Assembly (NCBI GenBank): GCA_049610565.1
Contig: JBMYZR010000001.1
Span: forward strand, 88,643 to 152,642
Direction: 5' to 3'
DNA from: UBA8752 sp049610565
Lineage (GTDB): Bacteria > Bacteroidota > Bacteroidia > Flavobacteriales_D > Sanyastnellaceae
Length of the DNA stretch: 64,000 nucleotides
Position 1 is the stretch's first letter; each line of letters begins with the position of its first letter. The notes under the pieces are model-generated. The model did no database searches and was not told where the DNA came from. It saw nothing but the letters and a program-made list of their open reading frames with translations. Both the position numbers and the translations under genes were made by a program. This document shows positions 1 through 8,442 of this stretch, piece by piece.

Positions 1-207
1 GATCAGGGCCGGCAACTGGTAGCACAGGCTCTTGCCACCACCGGTGGGCATGATGACGAAGACGTGCTTACCATCCATGAGGCTTCGGACGACGTTCTCC
101 TGGTCTCCCTTGAACTGGTCGAAACCGAAGAATCGCTCCAATCCCTCCTCCAGGGACGAACCCACGAGGGTCGATGCATTCACGAAAGGGTCAACAGGCG
201 TCTCCAT
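1..207 (-). CDS. recQ: ATP-dependent DNA helicase RecQ, N-terminal fragment
   Basis: Only the first 69 residues lie in the window; the rest runs off the left edge. The fragment holds the helix that precedes the RecQ core (FFGFDQFKGDQENVV) followed by Walker A with the RecQ-type context MPTGGGKSLCYQLPAL at about residues 53-68. RecQ is a 3'-5' helicase for recombination and repair. The start is the ATG at 207, which gives a normal RecQ N-terminus; a possible -7 box (TATATTGA) lies 15 bases upstream. It is divergent from kdsD. Family assignment is firm despite the short length. Confidence 0.93.
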   Translation of the reverse strand, partial: METPVDPFVNASTLVGSSLEEGLERFFGFDQFKGDQENVVRSLMDGKHVFVIMPTGGGKSLCYQLPALI

Positions 208-208
208 C

Positions 209-216
209 TAACTTTG
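209..216 (+). promoter_or_regulatory. candidate -7 box of the kdsD-tatC-lptB operon
   Basis: TAACTTTG, an exact match to TAnnTTTG, sits in the 64-bp gap between recQ and kdsD and is the only such match on this strand there. It would give a leader of about 50 bases before the TTG start at 272. Confidence 0.5.
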
Positions 217-222
217 GCATCA

Positions 223-230
223 TCAATATA
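223..230 (-). promoter_or_regulatory. candidate -7 box of recQ
   Basis: TATATTGA read on the minus strand, 15 bases before the recQ ATG. It matches the Bacteroidota TAnnTTTG consensus imperfectly, and no clear -33 TTG was found. Confidence 0.35.
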
Positions 231-271
231 GGCCACTGAAGCCGCTTCCGCACCCCAACTTCACCCGCGTT

Positions 272-1285
272 TTGCGAACAGTCCCGTCCAATTCACCATC
301 GTCTGCCCGGAACCGATCCGGGCGTGATGCGGCGACGCGCACCCTGCGCCTTGAAGCAGAGGCCATTGCCGCCCTCGAGGCCCGGCTCGGAGACGATTTC
401 GACCCCATCGTCTCCCTCGTGCTCGAACGGGGTCAGTCCGGAGGCCGGCTGATTTTTGCGGGCATCGGCAAGAGTGCCGACGTCGCCCGCAAAACTGTGG
501 CCACCCTCAACAGCACGGGCACGCCGGCCGCGTTCCTGCACGCTGCAGACGCCCTGCACGGCGATCTCGGGATGGTGGGCGACCACGATGTGGTGGTGGC
601 CGTGTCCAAGAGCGGCGCCACGGCCGAATTGGTCCAGCTTCTCCCCCTGCTGCAGTCCCGCGGCCTGGCCTTGGTGGCCATGGTCGGGCGCATCGACAGC
701 CCGGTCGCCCGGGCAGCCCGGCATGTGCTCGACATCAGCGTCCCCCAGGAAGCTTGCCCCCACGACCTGGCCCCAACCGCTTCCTCCGCCGCCCAGCTGG
801 CGATGGGCGACGCCCTGGCGATGGCCCTGATGGACGCCCGGGGGTTCAGCAGCGAGGACTTCGCCCGGCACCACCCCGGTGGCAGCCTGGGACGGCGCCT
901 CCTGCTGCGTCTCGGCGACCTGATGGAAGACGGATCCAAAGTGTCCATCACCGCGGATGCCGGGCTGCGCGACGTCATGCCGGCCGTGTCGGCCGGACGC
1001 GTTGGTGCCGTGGCGGTCCTGGATTCCAGCGGCCAGCTGGTGGGCATCATCACCGACGGCGACCTGCGCCGTGCCCTCGAGCGGGACCCGGCCGAATGGT
1101 CCTCCTTGCGGGCGGAGTCGGTCATGAACACCGCCCCGCATTGCCTCGACCGGGACACCCTCGCGGCCGACGCCCTCCAAAGGCTAGAAGCCGAACGCAT
1201 TTCCCAGATCGTCGTGACCGGTCCCGACGGCGACTTCCTCGGATTCGTCCACCTTCACCACTTGATGGACGCCGGCATCCGCTGA
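272..1285 (+). CDS. kdsD: D-arabinose 5-phosphate isomerase (KpsF/GutQ family)
   Basis: 337 residues, the usual length of the family. An N-terminal SIS (sugar isomerase) domain at about residues 40-185 is followed by two CBS domains to the C-terminus. It isomerises ribulose 5-phosphate to arabinose 5-phosphate, the first step to Kdo of lipopolysaccharide. The family's helix LRLEAEAIAALEARL is near residue 25, and the SIS catalytic region contains HHPGGSLGRRLL. The only in-frame start giving a full N-terminus is the TTG at 272; there is no in-frame ATG or GTG nearby, so the exact start is uncertain. It leads an operon with tatC (16 bp later) and lptB, two further envelope genes. Confidence 0.9.
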   Translation: MRTVPSNSPSSARNRSGRDAATRTLRLEAEAIAALEARLGDDFDPIVSLVLERGQSGGRLIFAGIGKSADVARKTVATLNSTGTPAAFLHAADALHGDLGMVGDHDVVVAVSKSGATAELVQLLPLLQSRGLALVAMVGRIDSPVARAARHVLDISVPQEACPHDLAPTASSAAQLAMGDALAMALMDARGFSSEDFARHHPGGSLGRRLLLRLGDLMEDGSKVSITADAGLRDVMPAVSAGRVGAVAVLDSSGQLVGIITDGDLRRALERDPAEWSSLRAESVMNTAPHCLDRDTLAADALQRLEAERISQIVVTGPDGDFLGFVHLHHLMDAGIR

Positions 1286-1301
1286 GCCCGACCCGCGAGA
1301 C

Positions 1302-2135
1302 ATGGCCGAAGGAGACGCACAACAGGACATGGGGTTCATGGACCACCTCGAGGAATTGAGGCGACGCCTGTTCTTCGCCCTCCTCGGCATCCTCACCGGT
1401 GCCATCGTGCTCTTCATCGCCAAGGACTGGGTGTTCAACCGGCTCATTTTCGCGCCCCGCAACCCCGACTTCATCACCTTCCGCGCCTGGTGCGCCCTCG
1501 GGCACCTCACCGGAGCCGGAGATCGGCTGTGCGTCACGGACATCAGCTACGAGCTGATCAACACGACGATGCTCGGCAACTTCTCTGCCCACATCCTCGT
1601 CTCGGCCATTGGCGGGTTCATCATCGCCTTCCCGCTCACCTTCGGCCAGCTTTGGCGGTTCGTCAAGCCGGGCCTTCACGGCAACGAGGCCAAGGCCGTG
1701 CGCGGCGTCACCTGGGCCGCCAGCTTCCTGTTCTTCCTCGGCGTCTGCTTCGGCTATTTCGTGATTGCCCCGCTGAGCCTGCAGTTCCTGGGACATTATG
1801 AAATCGGCGACGTCCAGGCCCGGATTGCCCTGATGAGCTACCTCAAGACGGTGGCGAGCATCACCCTGGCCGCCGGGTTGATTTTCCAGGTGCCGGTGGT
1901 CATCCACTTCCTGGCCAAAATGGGCCTGGTGACCCCGGAGGGCCTGCGGAAATTCCGGAAACACACCCTCGTGGTGACCCTGATCGTCGCGGCCATCATC
2001 ACCCCGCCCGACCTGACCAGCCAGGTGCTCGTCGCCCTGCCGGTGCTGGGACTCTACGAGATTGGCATCCTTCAGGCCAAACGCATCCACCGCCGGCACA
2101 TGGCCGACGCGGGCGCCAGCACCCCCGCCGCATGA
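1302..2135 (+). CDS. tatC: Sec-independent protein translocase TatC
   Basis: 277 residues with the TatC signature FMDHLEELRRRLFFAL near the N-terminus and six predicted membrane segments. TatC is the multispanning receptor that binds twin-arginine signal peptides and, with TatA, moves folded proteins across the inner membrane. The protein is about 20 residues longer than E. coli TatC, largely in the first periplasmic loop (around residues 50-80), which carries two cysteines. The ATG at 1302 follows kdsD by 16 bp; the TGA overlaps the lptB ATG by 4 bp, so translation is probably coupled. Confidence 0.96.
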   Translation: MAEGDAQQDMGFMDHLEELRRRLFFALLGILTGAIVLFIAKDWVFNRLIFAPRNPDFITFRAWCALGHLTGAGDRLCVTDISYELINTTMLGNFSAHILVSAIGGFIIAFPLTFGQLWRFVKPGLHGNEAKAVRGVTWAASFLFFLGVCFGYFVIAPLSLQFLGHYEIGDVQARIALMSYLKTVASITLAAGLIFQVPVVIHFLAKMGLVTPEGLRKFRKHTLVVTLIVAAIITPPDLTSQVLVALPVLGLYEIGILQAKRIHRRHMADAGASTPAA

Positions 2136-2893
2136 AACTGACCGCCCACGCCATCGTGAAGCAATACGGCCGCCGGAAGGTGGTGGATGAGGTGAGCTTT
2201 GAAGTCGGCACCGGCGAGGTGGTCGGCCTCCTCGGTCCCAACGGGGCGGGCAAGACCACCTCCTTTTATATGGTGACCGGCCTGGTCCAGCCCGATGGCG
2301 GCCGGGTGACGCTGGAGGATGAGGCGGGCGAACTCCACGACATCAGCCGCGAACCCATGTACCGCAGGGCCCAGCGCGGAATCGGGTACCTGCCGCAGGA
2401 GGCGTCCGTGTTCCGCAAGCTGAGTGTGGAGGACAACATCCTTGCCGTGCTCGAGCTCCACCGCAAGGACCCGACCGACCGAAAGGCGCGGCTGGAGGCC
2501 CTGCTGGAGGAGTTCGGCTTGACCCATGTGCGCAAGAACCGCGGCGATGTCCTCAGTGGCGGAGAAAAGCGCCGGACGGAAATCGCCCGCGCCCTGGCCG
2601 CCGACCCCCGGTTCATCCTGCTCGACGAGCCCTTTGCGGGGGTGGACCCGATTGCCGTCGAGGACATCCAGCAGATCGTGTCCCAGCTCCGGACCAAGGG
2701 CATCGGCATCCTCATCACGGACCACAACGTCCAGGAAACCCTGCACATCACCGACCGCGCCTACTTGCTGTTTGAAGGCCACATCCTCAAGGCGGGCACC
2801 GCCGAGGAACTCGCCGCCGATCCGCAGGTCCGGAAGGTCTACCTCGGACAGAACTTCGTCCTGCGCAGCCAGCAGGAATCACCGGGCACCTGA
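2132..2893 (+). CDS. lptB: LPS export ABC transporter ATP-binding protein LptB
   Basis: 253-residue stand-alone ATPase. Walker A GPNGAGKTT is at residues 35-43, the ABC signature LSGGEKRR near 145, Walker B FILLDEPFAGVDP near 165, and the switch histidine in TDHNVQ near 200. The residues after the signature (GGEKRRTEIARAL) are typical of LptB rather than of branched-chain amino-acid ATPases. LptB powers LptFG, which extracts LPS from the inner membrane towards the Lpt bridge. It overlaps tatC by 4 bp and shares its operon with kdsD, so LPS precursor supply and LPS export are linked here. Confidence 0.94.
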   Translation: MKLTAHAIVKQYGRRKVVDEVSFEVGTGEVVGLLGPNGAGKTTSFYMVTGLVQPDGGRVTLEDEAGELHDISREPMYRRAQRGIGYLPQEASVFRKLSVEDNILAVLELHRKDPTDRKARLEALLEEFGLTHVRKNRGDVLSGGEKRRTEIARALAADPRFILLDEPFAGVDPIAVEDIQQIVSQLRTKGIGILITDHNVQETLHITDRAYLLFEGHILKAGTAEELAADPQVRKVYLGQNFVLRSQQESPGT

Positions 2894-2908
2894 TTCCTGC
2901 AGCGGGAC

Positions 2909-3499
2909 TCAGCCGCGGCGGGCCATCATCTCGGCCACGTATTTGCCCACGATGTCGAACTCGAGGTTGACGCGGTCGCCGACGGCCATGCGGTGGAACC
3001 CCGTGTGCTCCCACGTGTAGGGGATGATGGTCACCGAGAAGCCCTCCGGGTCGGACTCCACCACGGTCAGGGAAACCCCGTTGACGGTGATGGACCCTTT
3101 CTGCACGGTCAGGTGATGGTCGGCCACGGGGTGGGCAAAGCGGACGTTCCAGGAGCCGTCGCGGGCGTCAATGCCGGTCACGGTGGCGGTCGTGTCCACG
3201 TGCCCCTGCACGATGTGGCCGTCAAGCCGGTCTCCCACGCGCGTGCAGCGCTCGAGGTTGAGCACATCGCCCACGGCGCGATCGCCCAACTGGGTGCGCA
3301 GCAGCGTTTCCTCCACCGCCGTCACGGTGTAGCGGTTGCCCTCGATGGCCACCACGGTCAGACACACGCCGTCGTGGGCCACGCTCTGGTCGACCTTGAG
3401 CTCGGAGGCGATGTCCGCGGTGAGGGTGAAATGCCGGTTCGTGCCTTCGTCCTGAAGGTCCGTCAGCGTGCCAAGGGTTTCGATGATGCCTGTGAACAT
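2909..3499 (-). CDS. ribE: riboflavin synthase alpha chain
   Basis: 196 residues, standard length. It has two tandem lumazine-binding repeats; the first opens with the invariant MFTGIIETLG, and the second is marked by GHIVQGHVD near residue 95. The enzyme dismutates two 6,7-dimethyl-8-ribityllumazine molecules to riboflavin and acts as a homotrimer in the cytosol. It lies 6 bp downstream of the large T9SS-secreted protein gene, from whose promoter it is probably read. It converges with lptB with only 15 bp between, and no terminator hairpin was seen there. Confidence 0.95.
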   Translation of the reverse strand: MFTGIIETLGTLTDLQDEGTNRHFTLTADIASELKVDQSVAHDGVCLTVVAIEGNRYTVTAVEETLLRTQLGDRAVGDVLNLERCTRVGDRLDGHIVQGHVDTTATVTGIDARDGSWNVRFAHPVADHHLTVQKGSITVNGVSLTVVESDPEGFSVTIIPYTWEHTGFHRMAVGDRVNLEFDIVGKYVAEMMARRG

Positions 3500-3505
3500 G
3501 GGAAG

Positions 3506-6202
3506 TCACTCTTTGTCCGGGTCCAACCCGCCGAGCAGCTGGAAGGTTCCCGAAAACCGCTCCGGAACGATGCCCACCAACCGGCGTGTGTAGGCCGTGC
3601 ACGTGTAATGGTAGGCGCCATCCGCGCAGATGGACCCCGTTTCCTGGTGGGTGCCATCCCACTCCAGCTCCGGGTCGGACGTCTGCCAGACCTGTTCTCC
3701 CCAGCGGTTGAAGACGCGGAAATCCACGCTGTCCACGAATTTCCAGGGGAAGGGGCGGAAGCGGTCGTTCAGGCCATCGAGGTTGGGGGTGAACACGTTG
3801 GGCAGGAAGTAGAACGGACAGTTGTCCGTGCAGACGGTGTCGCCCTGCGCACTCTCGTTCTGGCGCAGCACACCGCCCGGACCGGGCATGAGGCTGTCCA
3901 ATGCGGTCAAGGCCCAGCACCCGGCGATGGAGCCGCCCAGTTCCTCCGCGCCCAGCACCCGAACGGTGTCCCCATTGTCCTCCCATTCGAAGAGGAAGCC
4001 GAGCGGAGCCCCGAGGCTGTCGCTGCGGTAGAGCCGGTAGCCCGTGATGTCCTCCGCGCAATCCGACGGAAACCAATGAATGGCCACGGTCTCCTCCGCG
4101 CAGTCGGCATCGACGGTGAACACCGGAGGACACGGCGGCTCCGTGTCGTAGGGGGTGGCGCAGCGAATGGCGCTCCAGTTCTCGATGGGGTCGAGGATGC
4201 CGGGTGAGCCGTAGGTCCCGAGGGTGCGCACGCGGTAGCAGACCGGGATCCCGTTGACGAGGCCCGTGTCGACATAGAGCGGCTCGGGCACCGTGTCGAG
4301 CAGGACCGGCGTGCCATCCGGGAGGATCCTTTGGAACACGAAGGCCGTGTCGGACCAGGGGCGTCCTGCCGGGACCGTCAGGGCCATGCTGTTGTCGGCC
4401 GGGCCGAGCTGCAGGTCGGGAACGGGAGCCGGGGTGGACACGCCGATGGCGTCCTCGCCGCTGAGGGCGGTCACCCGGTACCGCCATGTGGGGGTTTCCG
4501 AATCCACGCCGGTGTGCACGTGCACGGAGTCGAGCGCCCCGAGCACCGGGTCGGTGGGGCCTTCGTGGATCACGGCCCATTCGCTGCCCCCGTCGGGACG
4601 GGCCTCGAGGCGATACCGGTAGGGGCCGGGGAAGGCCTCGACCGTGTCGGCATCCGTTGGTGGCGACCAACGGACCTCCACCTCGCCAACCGCAGGATCG
4701 CTGACCTCCACCGACGCCCCGGTCATGACCGGCACGCCCTTGTCGATTTCCGCGCACGCCTCCGGCCCCACCTTGCTGCGGGCGCCATCCGGCATGACGG
4801 CCACGATGCGGTAGCAATACGTGGCCCCGTAGCTCAGGGTCTGCGCGTCGAGGTAGGCGTTGTTGGTCAGCCCCTGTACGGTGGCCACGAGCGTGTACCC
4901 CGCCCCGGCCGGCATGCCGACCTCACAGGTGCCCTGGTCGATGTCGCCCTGGCCGATCCGCCGGTACACCTCGTACCCTCCGAGCGCCTGAACGGCCGGC
5001 GTGTAGGCGTCCGTGCAGGGGTGCTCGATCCAATCCACCTCGACTGCATTGCCGATGGGCGCCGCCGACGTGGCCACCACCGGACGGGGCAGCACGCGGA
5101 CCCGCACCGTTTCCACGTCCGACAGGGGCACTGCGTCCGAATCCGTCGCCTTGAAGACGACTTGATACGGGGCCTGCCGCACGGCATCACAACCGGGCGT
5201 CCACCCGAAGGTGCCCACGTCCGTCAGCGGATTCCAGCCGAATCCGGCATCGGGCTCGAAATCCTCGAACGGCCCGCCGATCGCCGTCACCGTCACGGCG
5301 TCGCCGTTGGGGTCGGACGCCGTCACCGTGAAGGTCAGCGTCTCGCCCTGCAGGATGCAGGTGTCGGCCGGCACCTCCACCACAGGCGGCTCGTTGGGGC
5401 AGGTCTCGACATTGATCTGCATGTCGCGGATGACCTCTCCGACCATGAGCCATTGCCCCCCGACCCACCTCCATTCGCGGATGCGGAGCGCCATGTTGTA
5501 CTCTCCGGACAGCCCGGGGGCGTCCCAGACCACCGTGCCGGTGAGCGGTTCGACATAGAATTCGCCACCGGCGCCCTCCACTTCATTGGGTTGGACAAAG
5601 CCCTCAATGGGCAGGCAATCGAAGCCCGAACAGGCGATCAGGTCGTAGCTCAGGGAATCCCCGTTGGGGTCGAACGCGCCGGGGTTGTGCTCCCAGCGCT
5701 GGCCGATGCAGGCGTTCTCGATGGCGGGGGCCAGCAGCAGCGGACTGTCGTTCTGCCCGGCCTCTGGATCGATGATGAGCAGGCTGGTGATGCAAAACGG
5801 GACGTCCACCGAGCTCGGGATGTTGAGGACGCCGTCGTTCCGGTTCGGGTCCTCCACCACGAGGGAGTAGATGCCTGGACCGGCGTAAGTGTGTGTGCCC
5901 TTGTAAATGTTGAGCCGGACCTCGCCCTCGATGAGCTCTCCGGTGGGAATGCCGGCGGGATCGAGCGGTCCGTTGATGCGCGGAAGGCTGTCGATGGCCG
6001 TGGTGCTTCCCTCGTCGCCCCAGCGGAGGGGCAGCCAGGGCCGGTCGGCCACGACGCTGGACTTCGTGTAGGTGGTGATGGTGACCTCGTAGGTCGTTCC
6101 CTCCAGATGCCGGTAGGTGATCTCCCCCGCCCGGTTGTGGGTCGCCAGCGCCGGAAGACCGACGAGAACGGCGAGGACCGACAGGAAGAACTGCAGACGC
6201 AT
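3506..6202 (-). CDS. large secreted protein with type IX secretion (gliding-motility-associated) C-terminal domain
   Basis: 898 residues from the ATG at 6202. A signal peptide (MRLQFFLSVLAVLVGLPALA, probably cleaved before THNRAGEI) leads into two Ig/PKD-like beta-sandwich regions up to about residue 385, several with the motif DPNGD. Three or so fibronectin type III domains follow at about 385-790. The last ~90 residues form a type-B T9SS sorting domain, recognised by NVFTPNLDGLNDRF, FNRWGEQVW and ADGAYHYTCTAYTRR. Such proteins are exported by the type IX system and attached to or shed from the surface. A longer GTG start at 6226 is possible, but a -7 box (TACCTTTC) lies over it, so the internal ATG is preferred. 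The ligand is unknown. Confidence 0.88.
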   Translation of the reverse strand: MRLQFFLSVLAVLVGLPALATHNRAGEITYRHLEGTTYEVTITTYTKSSVVADRPWLPLRWGDEGSTTAIDSLPRINGPLDPAGIPTGELIEGEVRLNIYKGTHTYAGPGIYSLVVEDPNRNDGVLNIPSSVDVPFCITSLLIIDPEAGQNDSPLLLAPAIENACIGQRWEHNPGAFDPNGDSLSYDLIACSGFDCLPIEGFVQPNEVEGAGGEFYVEPLTGTVVWDAPGLSGEYNMALRIREWRWVGGQWLMVGEVIRDMQINVETCPNEPPVVEVPADTCILQGETLTFTVTASDPNGDAVTVTAIGGPFEDFEPDAGFGWNPLTDVGTFGWTPGCDAVRQAPYQVVFKATDSDAVPLSDVETVRVRVLPRPVVATSAAPIGNAVEVDWIEHPCTDAYTPAVQALGGYEVYRRIGQGDIDQGTCEVGMPAGAGYTLVATVQGLTNNAYLDAQTLSYGATYCYRIVAVMPDGARSKVGPEACAEIDKGVPVMTGASVEVSDPAVGEVEVRWSPPTDADTVEAFPGPYRYRLEARPDGGSEWAVIHEGPTDPVLGALDSVHVHTGVDSETPTWRYRVTALSGEDAIGVSTPAPVPDLQLGPADNSMALTVPAGRPWSDTAFVFQRILPDGTPVLLDTVPEPLYVDTGLVNGIPVCYRVRTLGTYGSPGILDPIENWSAIRCATPYDTEPPCPPVFTVDADCAEETVAIHWFPSDCAEDITGYRLYRSDSLGAPLGFLFEWEDNGDTVRVLGAEELGGSIAGCWALTALDSLMPGPGGVLRQNESAQGDTVCTDNCPFYFLPNVFTPNLDGLNDRFRPFPWKFVDSVDFRVFNRWGEQVWQTSDPELEWDGTHQETGSICADGAYHYTCTAYTRRLVGIVPERFSGTFQLLGGLDPDKE

Positions 6203-6209
6203 GGGCATC

Positions 6210-6217
6210 GAAAGGTA
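6210..6217 (-). promoter_or_regulatory. candidate -7 box of the T9SS protein-ribE unit
   Basis: TACCTTTC on the minus strand, one base off the TAnnTTTG consensus. It ends 7 bases before the ATG at 6202 and overlaps the alternative upstream start codons, which argues against those starts. Confidence 0.45.
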
Positions 6218-6308
6218 AACGCGCACACCGGGCCGAACGTGACGTCCGGTGCAAAAAATCCCCTCCGAACCGGGGGAAGGTGGGGGGCCGCAAGGACCGC
6301 GCCCGCGC

Positions 6309-6316
6309 TACCTTCG
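6309..6316 (+). promoter_or_regulatory. candidate -7 box of pdxA
   Basis: TACCTTCG ends 5 bases before the pdxA ATG at 6322, so the predicted transcript would have almost no leader. Confidence 0.5.
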
Positions 6317-6321
6317 CATCC

Positions 6322-7389
6322 ATGTCCAAGTCGTCTCCCACCCGCGTTGGCATTTCCTGGGGTGACCCCCACGGAATCGGTTCCGAGTGCATCCTCAAGG
6401 CCTTTGCGGATGAGCGCCTCTTCGAGGACCTGCTCCCCGTGGTCTACGGACACGCCGAAACCCTTCGGCAACAGGCGGCCCAGTTCGATGTCCGCATCGA
6501 CATCCGGGACGTGGAGGACGCAGCGGATGCCAAGCCCGGCGCCCTGTACTGCGTGGACATCGCCCCCGCCCTGCTCGAACCGGACTGGGGTCAACCCCAC
6601 CCGGATGCCGGCGAATTCGCGCGCCTCAGCCTCGAGTCCGCCGTCAAGGACCTGGCCTCCACCAAGGTGGATGTGCTCGTCACGGCGCCCATCAACAAGG
6701 ACACCATCCAAAGCGGGCAGTTCAAGTTTCCCGGCCACACCGAATACCTCGCGGACAAAGCGGGCGTGAAGGATGTCCTGATGATTCTCGCCTCGGACAC
6801 CCTGCGCGTCGGGGTCGTGACGGGTCACGTGGCCCTCAAGGATGTCGCGGCGAACCTCTCCAAGGACCGCATCGTGAAGTATGGCACCCTGCTGCACGAA
6901 AGCCTCGCCCGGGACTTCGGCGTGGCCACACCGCGCATCGCCGTTCTGGGCCTCAACCCGCACGCCGGCGACAACGGACTCATCGGCGAGGAGGAAAAGA
7001 CCATCATCCTGCCGGCCGTTCGGGCCATGCAGGATGCCGGCATGAAGGTCAGCGGCCCGTTTGGCGCGGACGGCTTCTTCGGCAGTGGCGATTACCGGCA
7101 CTTCGACGGGGTACTGGCCATGTACCACGACCAGGGGCTCGTCCCCTTCAAGAGCCTGAGCTTCGGACAGGGGGTCAATTTCACCGCAGGCCTCCCCATC
7201 GTGCGCACGAGCCCGGACCATGGAACGGCGTTTGACATCGCCGGAAAGGGCGAGGCGGACGGGTCCAGCCTGAGGGCGGCCTGTTGGATGGCGGCAGACA
7301 TTCGCAAGCACCGCAAGGACCACCGGGAGATGACGGCGGACCCCCTCAAGATTGCACCGCCCAAGGGGCGTGAGTGGGACCGGTTCTGA
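6322..7389 (+). CDS. pdxA: 4-hydroxythreonine-4-phosphate dehydrogenase PdxA
   Basis: 355 residues. The N-terminus VGISWGDPHGIGSECILKAF is the PdxA signature with the usual GDPxGIG. Metal and substrate histidines are seen in FPGHTEYLAD, in MYHDQGL (about residue 270) and in RTSPDHGTAFDIAG (about 295). The enzyme oxidises 4-phosphohydroxythreonine in the DXP-dependent pyridoxal phosphate pathway. An upstream in-frame start at 6280 would extend into non-conserved sequence and across the -7 box at 6309, so the ATG at 6322 is chosen. It is followed by DUF177 with its own promoter; this pdxA-DUF177-rpmF-fabH order is conserved in Bacteroidota. Confidence 0.96.
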   Translation: MSKSSPTRVGISWGDPHGIGSECILKAFADERLFEDLLPVVYGHAETLRQQAAQFDVRIDIRDVEDAADAKPGALYCVDIAPALLEPDWGQPHPDAGEFARLSLESAVKDLASTKVDVLVTAPINKDTIQSGQFKFPGHTEYLADKAGVKDVLMILASDTLRVGVVTGHVALKDVAANLSKDRIVKYGTLLHESLARDFGVATPRIAVLGLNPHAGDNGLIGEEEKTIILPAVRAMQDAGMKVSGPFGADGFFGSGDYRHFDGVLAMYHDQGLVPFKSLSFGQGVNFTAGLPIVRTSPDHGTAFDIAGKGEADGSSLRAACWMAADIRKHRKDHREMTADPLKIAPPKGREWDRF

Positions 7390-7428
7390 CCGCGTCGTTG
7401 GCCTCGCCTCCGTTTGCAACGAAAACCG

Positions 7429-7436
7429 TACCTTTG
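7429..7436 (+). promoter_or_regulatory. candidate -7 box of the DUF177-rpmF unit
   Basis: TACCTTTG, an exact consensus match, 24 bases before the DUF177 ATG at 7461 and in the 71-bp gap after pdxA. Confidence 0.6.
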
Positions 7437-7460
7437 CCCCCCCTCAAGCCGGGGTGACGC

Positions 7461-8012
7461 ATGCGCGGATCCGCAGAGTTCGAAATTCCCTACACGGGAT
7501 TGGGTCTCGGAAGACACGCTTTCGGCTTCCAGCTTGATGGGACGTTCTTTCAAGAATTCGAACCCCCAGGCCTGTCCGATGCCGACATCCGCGCAGAGAC
7601 GGAGCTGGACCGGTTCGATGAAATGATGCACTTCGACGTCCGCGTCACCGGCACCGTGAACACGGCCTGTGACCGGTGTGATGCTCCGATGACGGTTCCC
7701 GTGGACCACCGTACGCGCTACGTGATCAAATTTGGCGCGACGACCCACAAGACCGACGACGACATCCTGGTGCTCGGCCCGGCCGAACACCTCCTGGACG
7801 TCAAGGAGCTCCTGTACGAGACCACGATGCTCGGCATGCCGCTCCGGCGCGCCCACGACAACATCGAGGACTGCGACCAGGACGTGGTGCGTTGGCTCAC
7901 CGGCTCGGTGGACGACGCGCCCGACGAAGTGCAGGACGAACACGAAGACGACATCGATCCGCGATGGGCCGCCCTCAAGGGGCTCAAACCGGACGACGAG
8001 AAGGAGGATTGA
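7461..8012 (+). CDS. DUF177 (YceD family) protein
   Basis: 183 residues. The middle carries the DUF177 core VTGTVNTACDRCDAP with a CxxC pair, and the C-terminal third is very acidic (EVQDEHEDDIDPRWAALKGL). The bacterial YceD/DUF177 family is nearly always encoded next to rpmF. In plants and E. coli it has been linked to 23S rRNA processing; that role is inferred from the family and is not visible here. The ATG at 7461 gives a conventional N-terminus (MRGSAEFEIPYTGLG). It lies 66 bp before rpmF on the same transcript. Confidence 0.88.
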   Translation: MRGSAEFEIPYTGLGLGRHAFGFQLDGTFFQEFEPPGLSDADIRAETELDRFDEMMHFDVRVTGTVNTACDRCDAPMTVPVDHRTRYVIKFGATTHKTDDDILVLGPAEHLLDVKELLYETTMLGMPLRRAHDNIEDCDQDVVRWLTGSVDDAPDEVQDEHEDDIDPRWAALKGLKPDDEKED

Positions 8013-8078
8013 GGCGAACCCAACACAGAAACACACCCACCCCGAAGGGCCCCGGCCTGGAGGAACAACCAGACGACC

Positions 8079-8273
8079 ATGGCACATCCCAAGCGACGCC
8101 AAAGCAAGACGCGCTCCCGCAAGCGCCGGACGCACTACAAGGCCGAGACGCCCAACGTGTCCACGTGCAGCAGCACGGGCCAGGCCCACATGTTCCACCG
8201 CGCCCACTGGTACGAGGGCAAGCTCTACTACAAGGGCCGCGTGGTGATGGAGAAGGAGACGGCCGAGGCCTGA
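8079..8273 (+). CDS. rpmF: 50S ribosomal protein L32
   Basis: 64 residues beginning MAHPKRRQSKTRSRKRRTHY, the characteristic basic start of L32. The usual zinc-binding cysteine pattern is reduced to a single cysteine (STCSSTG, about residue 28), as in many zinc-independent L32 proteins. The protein is part of the large ribosomal subunit near the exit tunnel. It follows DUF177 as in most bacteria and is closed by a hairpin terminator at 8308. Confidence 0.96.
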   Translation: MAHPKRRQSKTRSRKRRTHYKAETPNVSTCSSTGQAHMFHRAHWYEGKLYYKGRVVMEKETAEA

Positions 8274-8307
8274 CCTTCTTCCCGAACGGAACCGATTTTT
8301 CAGAAAG

Positions 8308-8338
8308 ACCCGCCCGGCCATGGCCGTCGCGGGTTTTT
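8308..8338 (+). terminator. intrinsic terminator after rpmF
   Basis: Outer stem ACCCGC (8308-8313) with GCGGGT (8329-8334) encloses a 12-base perfect palindrome (CGGCCATGGCCG, 8315-8326) and is followed by a run of Ts (8334-8338). It separates DUF177-rpmF from fabH. Confidence 0.75.
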
Positions 8339-8397
8339 CCACATCCGGTGGTGGCCGCTTGTGCCCCCCGACCGTGATGGCCTGTGAAGGCCGGACA

Positions 8398-8405
8398 TAA
8401 TTTCG
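8398..8405 (+). promoter_or_regulatory. candidate -7 box of fabH
   Basis: TAATTTCG, located after the rpmF terminator and 37 bases before the fabH ATG. The terminator makes a separate fabH promoter necessary. Confidence 0.6.
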
Positions 8406-8410
8406 GCGCT

Positions 8411-8423
8411 CCGTTATAAACGG
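8411..8423 (+). promoter_or_regulatory. palindrome CCGTT-ATA-AACGG in the fabH leader (operator candidate)
   Basis: A perfect 5-bp inverted repeat around ATA starts 5 bases after the fabH -7 box, at the expected transcription start. This is where a repressor of fatty-acid synthesis could act. The function is inference; no known regulator site was matched. Confidence 0.3.
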
Positions 8424-8442
8424 TTCCAGAACACCTGACCCC

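Noticed and set aside
4331..6769. Long plus-strand open frame (812 codons) opposite the T9SS protein gene
   Set aside because: It is antisense to a gene with signal peptide, FN3 and sorting domains. Its translation is rich in Arg/Gly/His/Val without domain features, typical of a GC-rich shadow frame.
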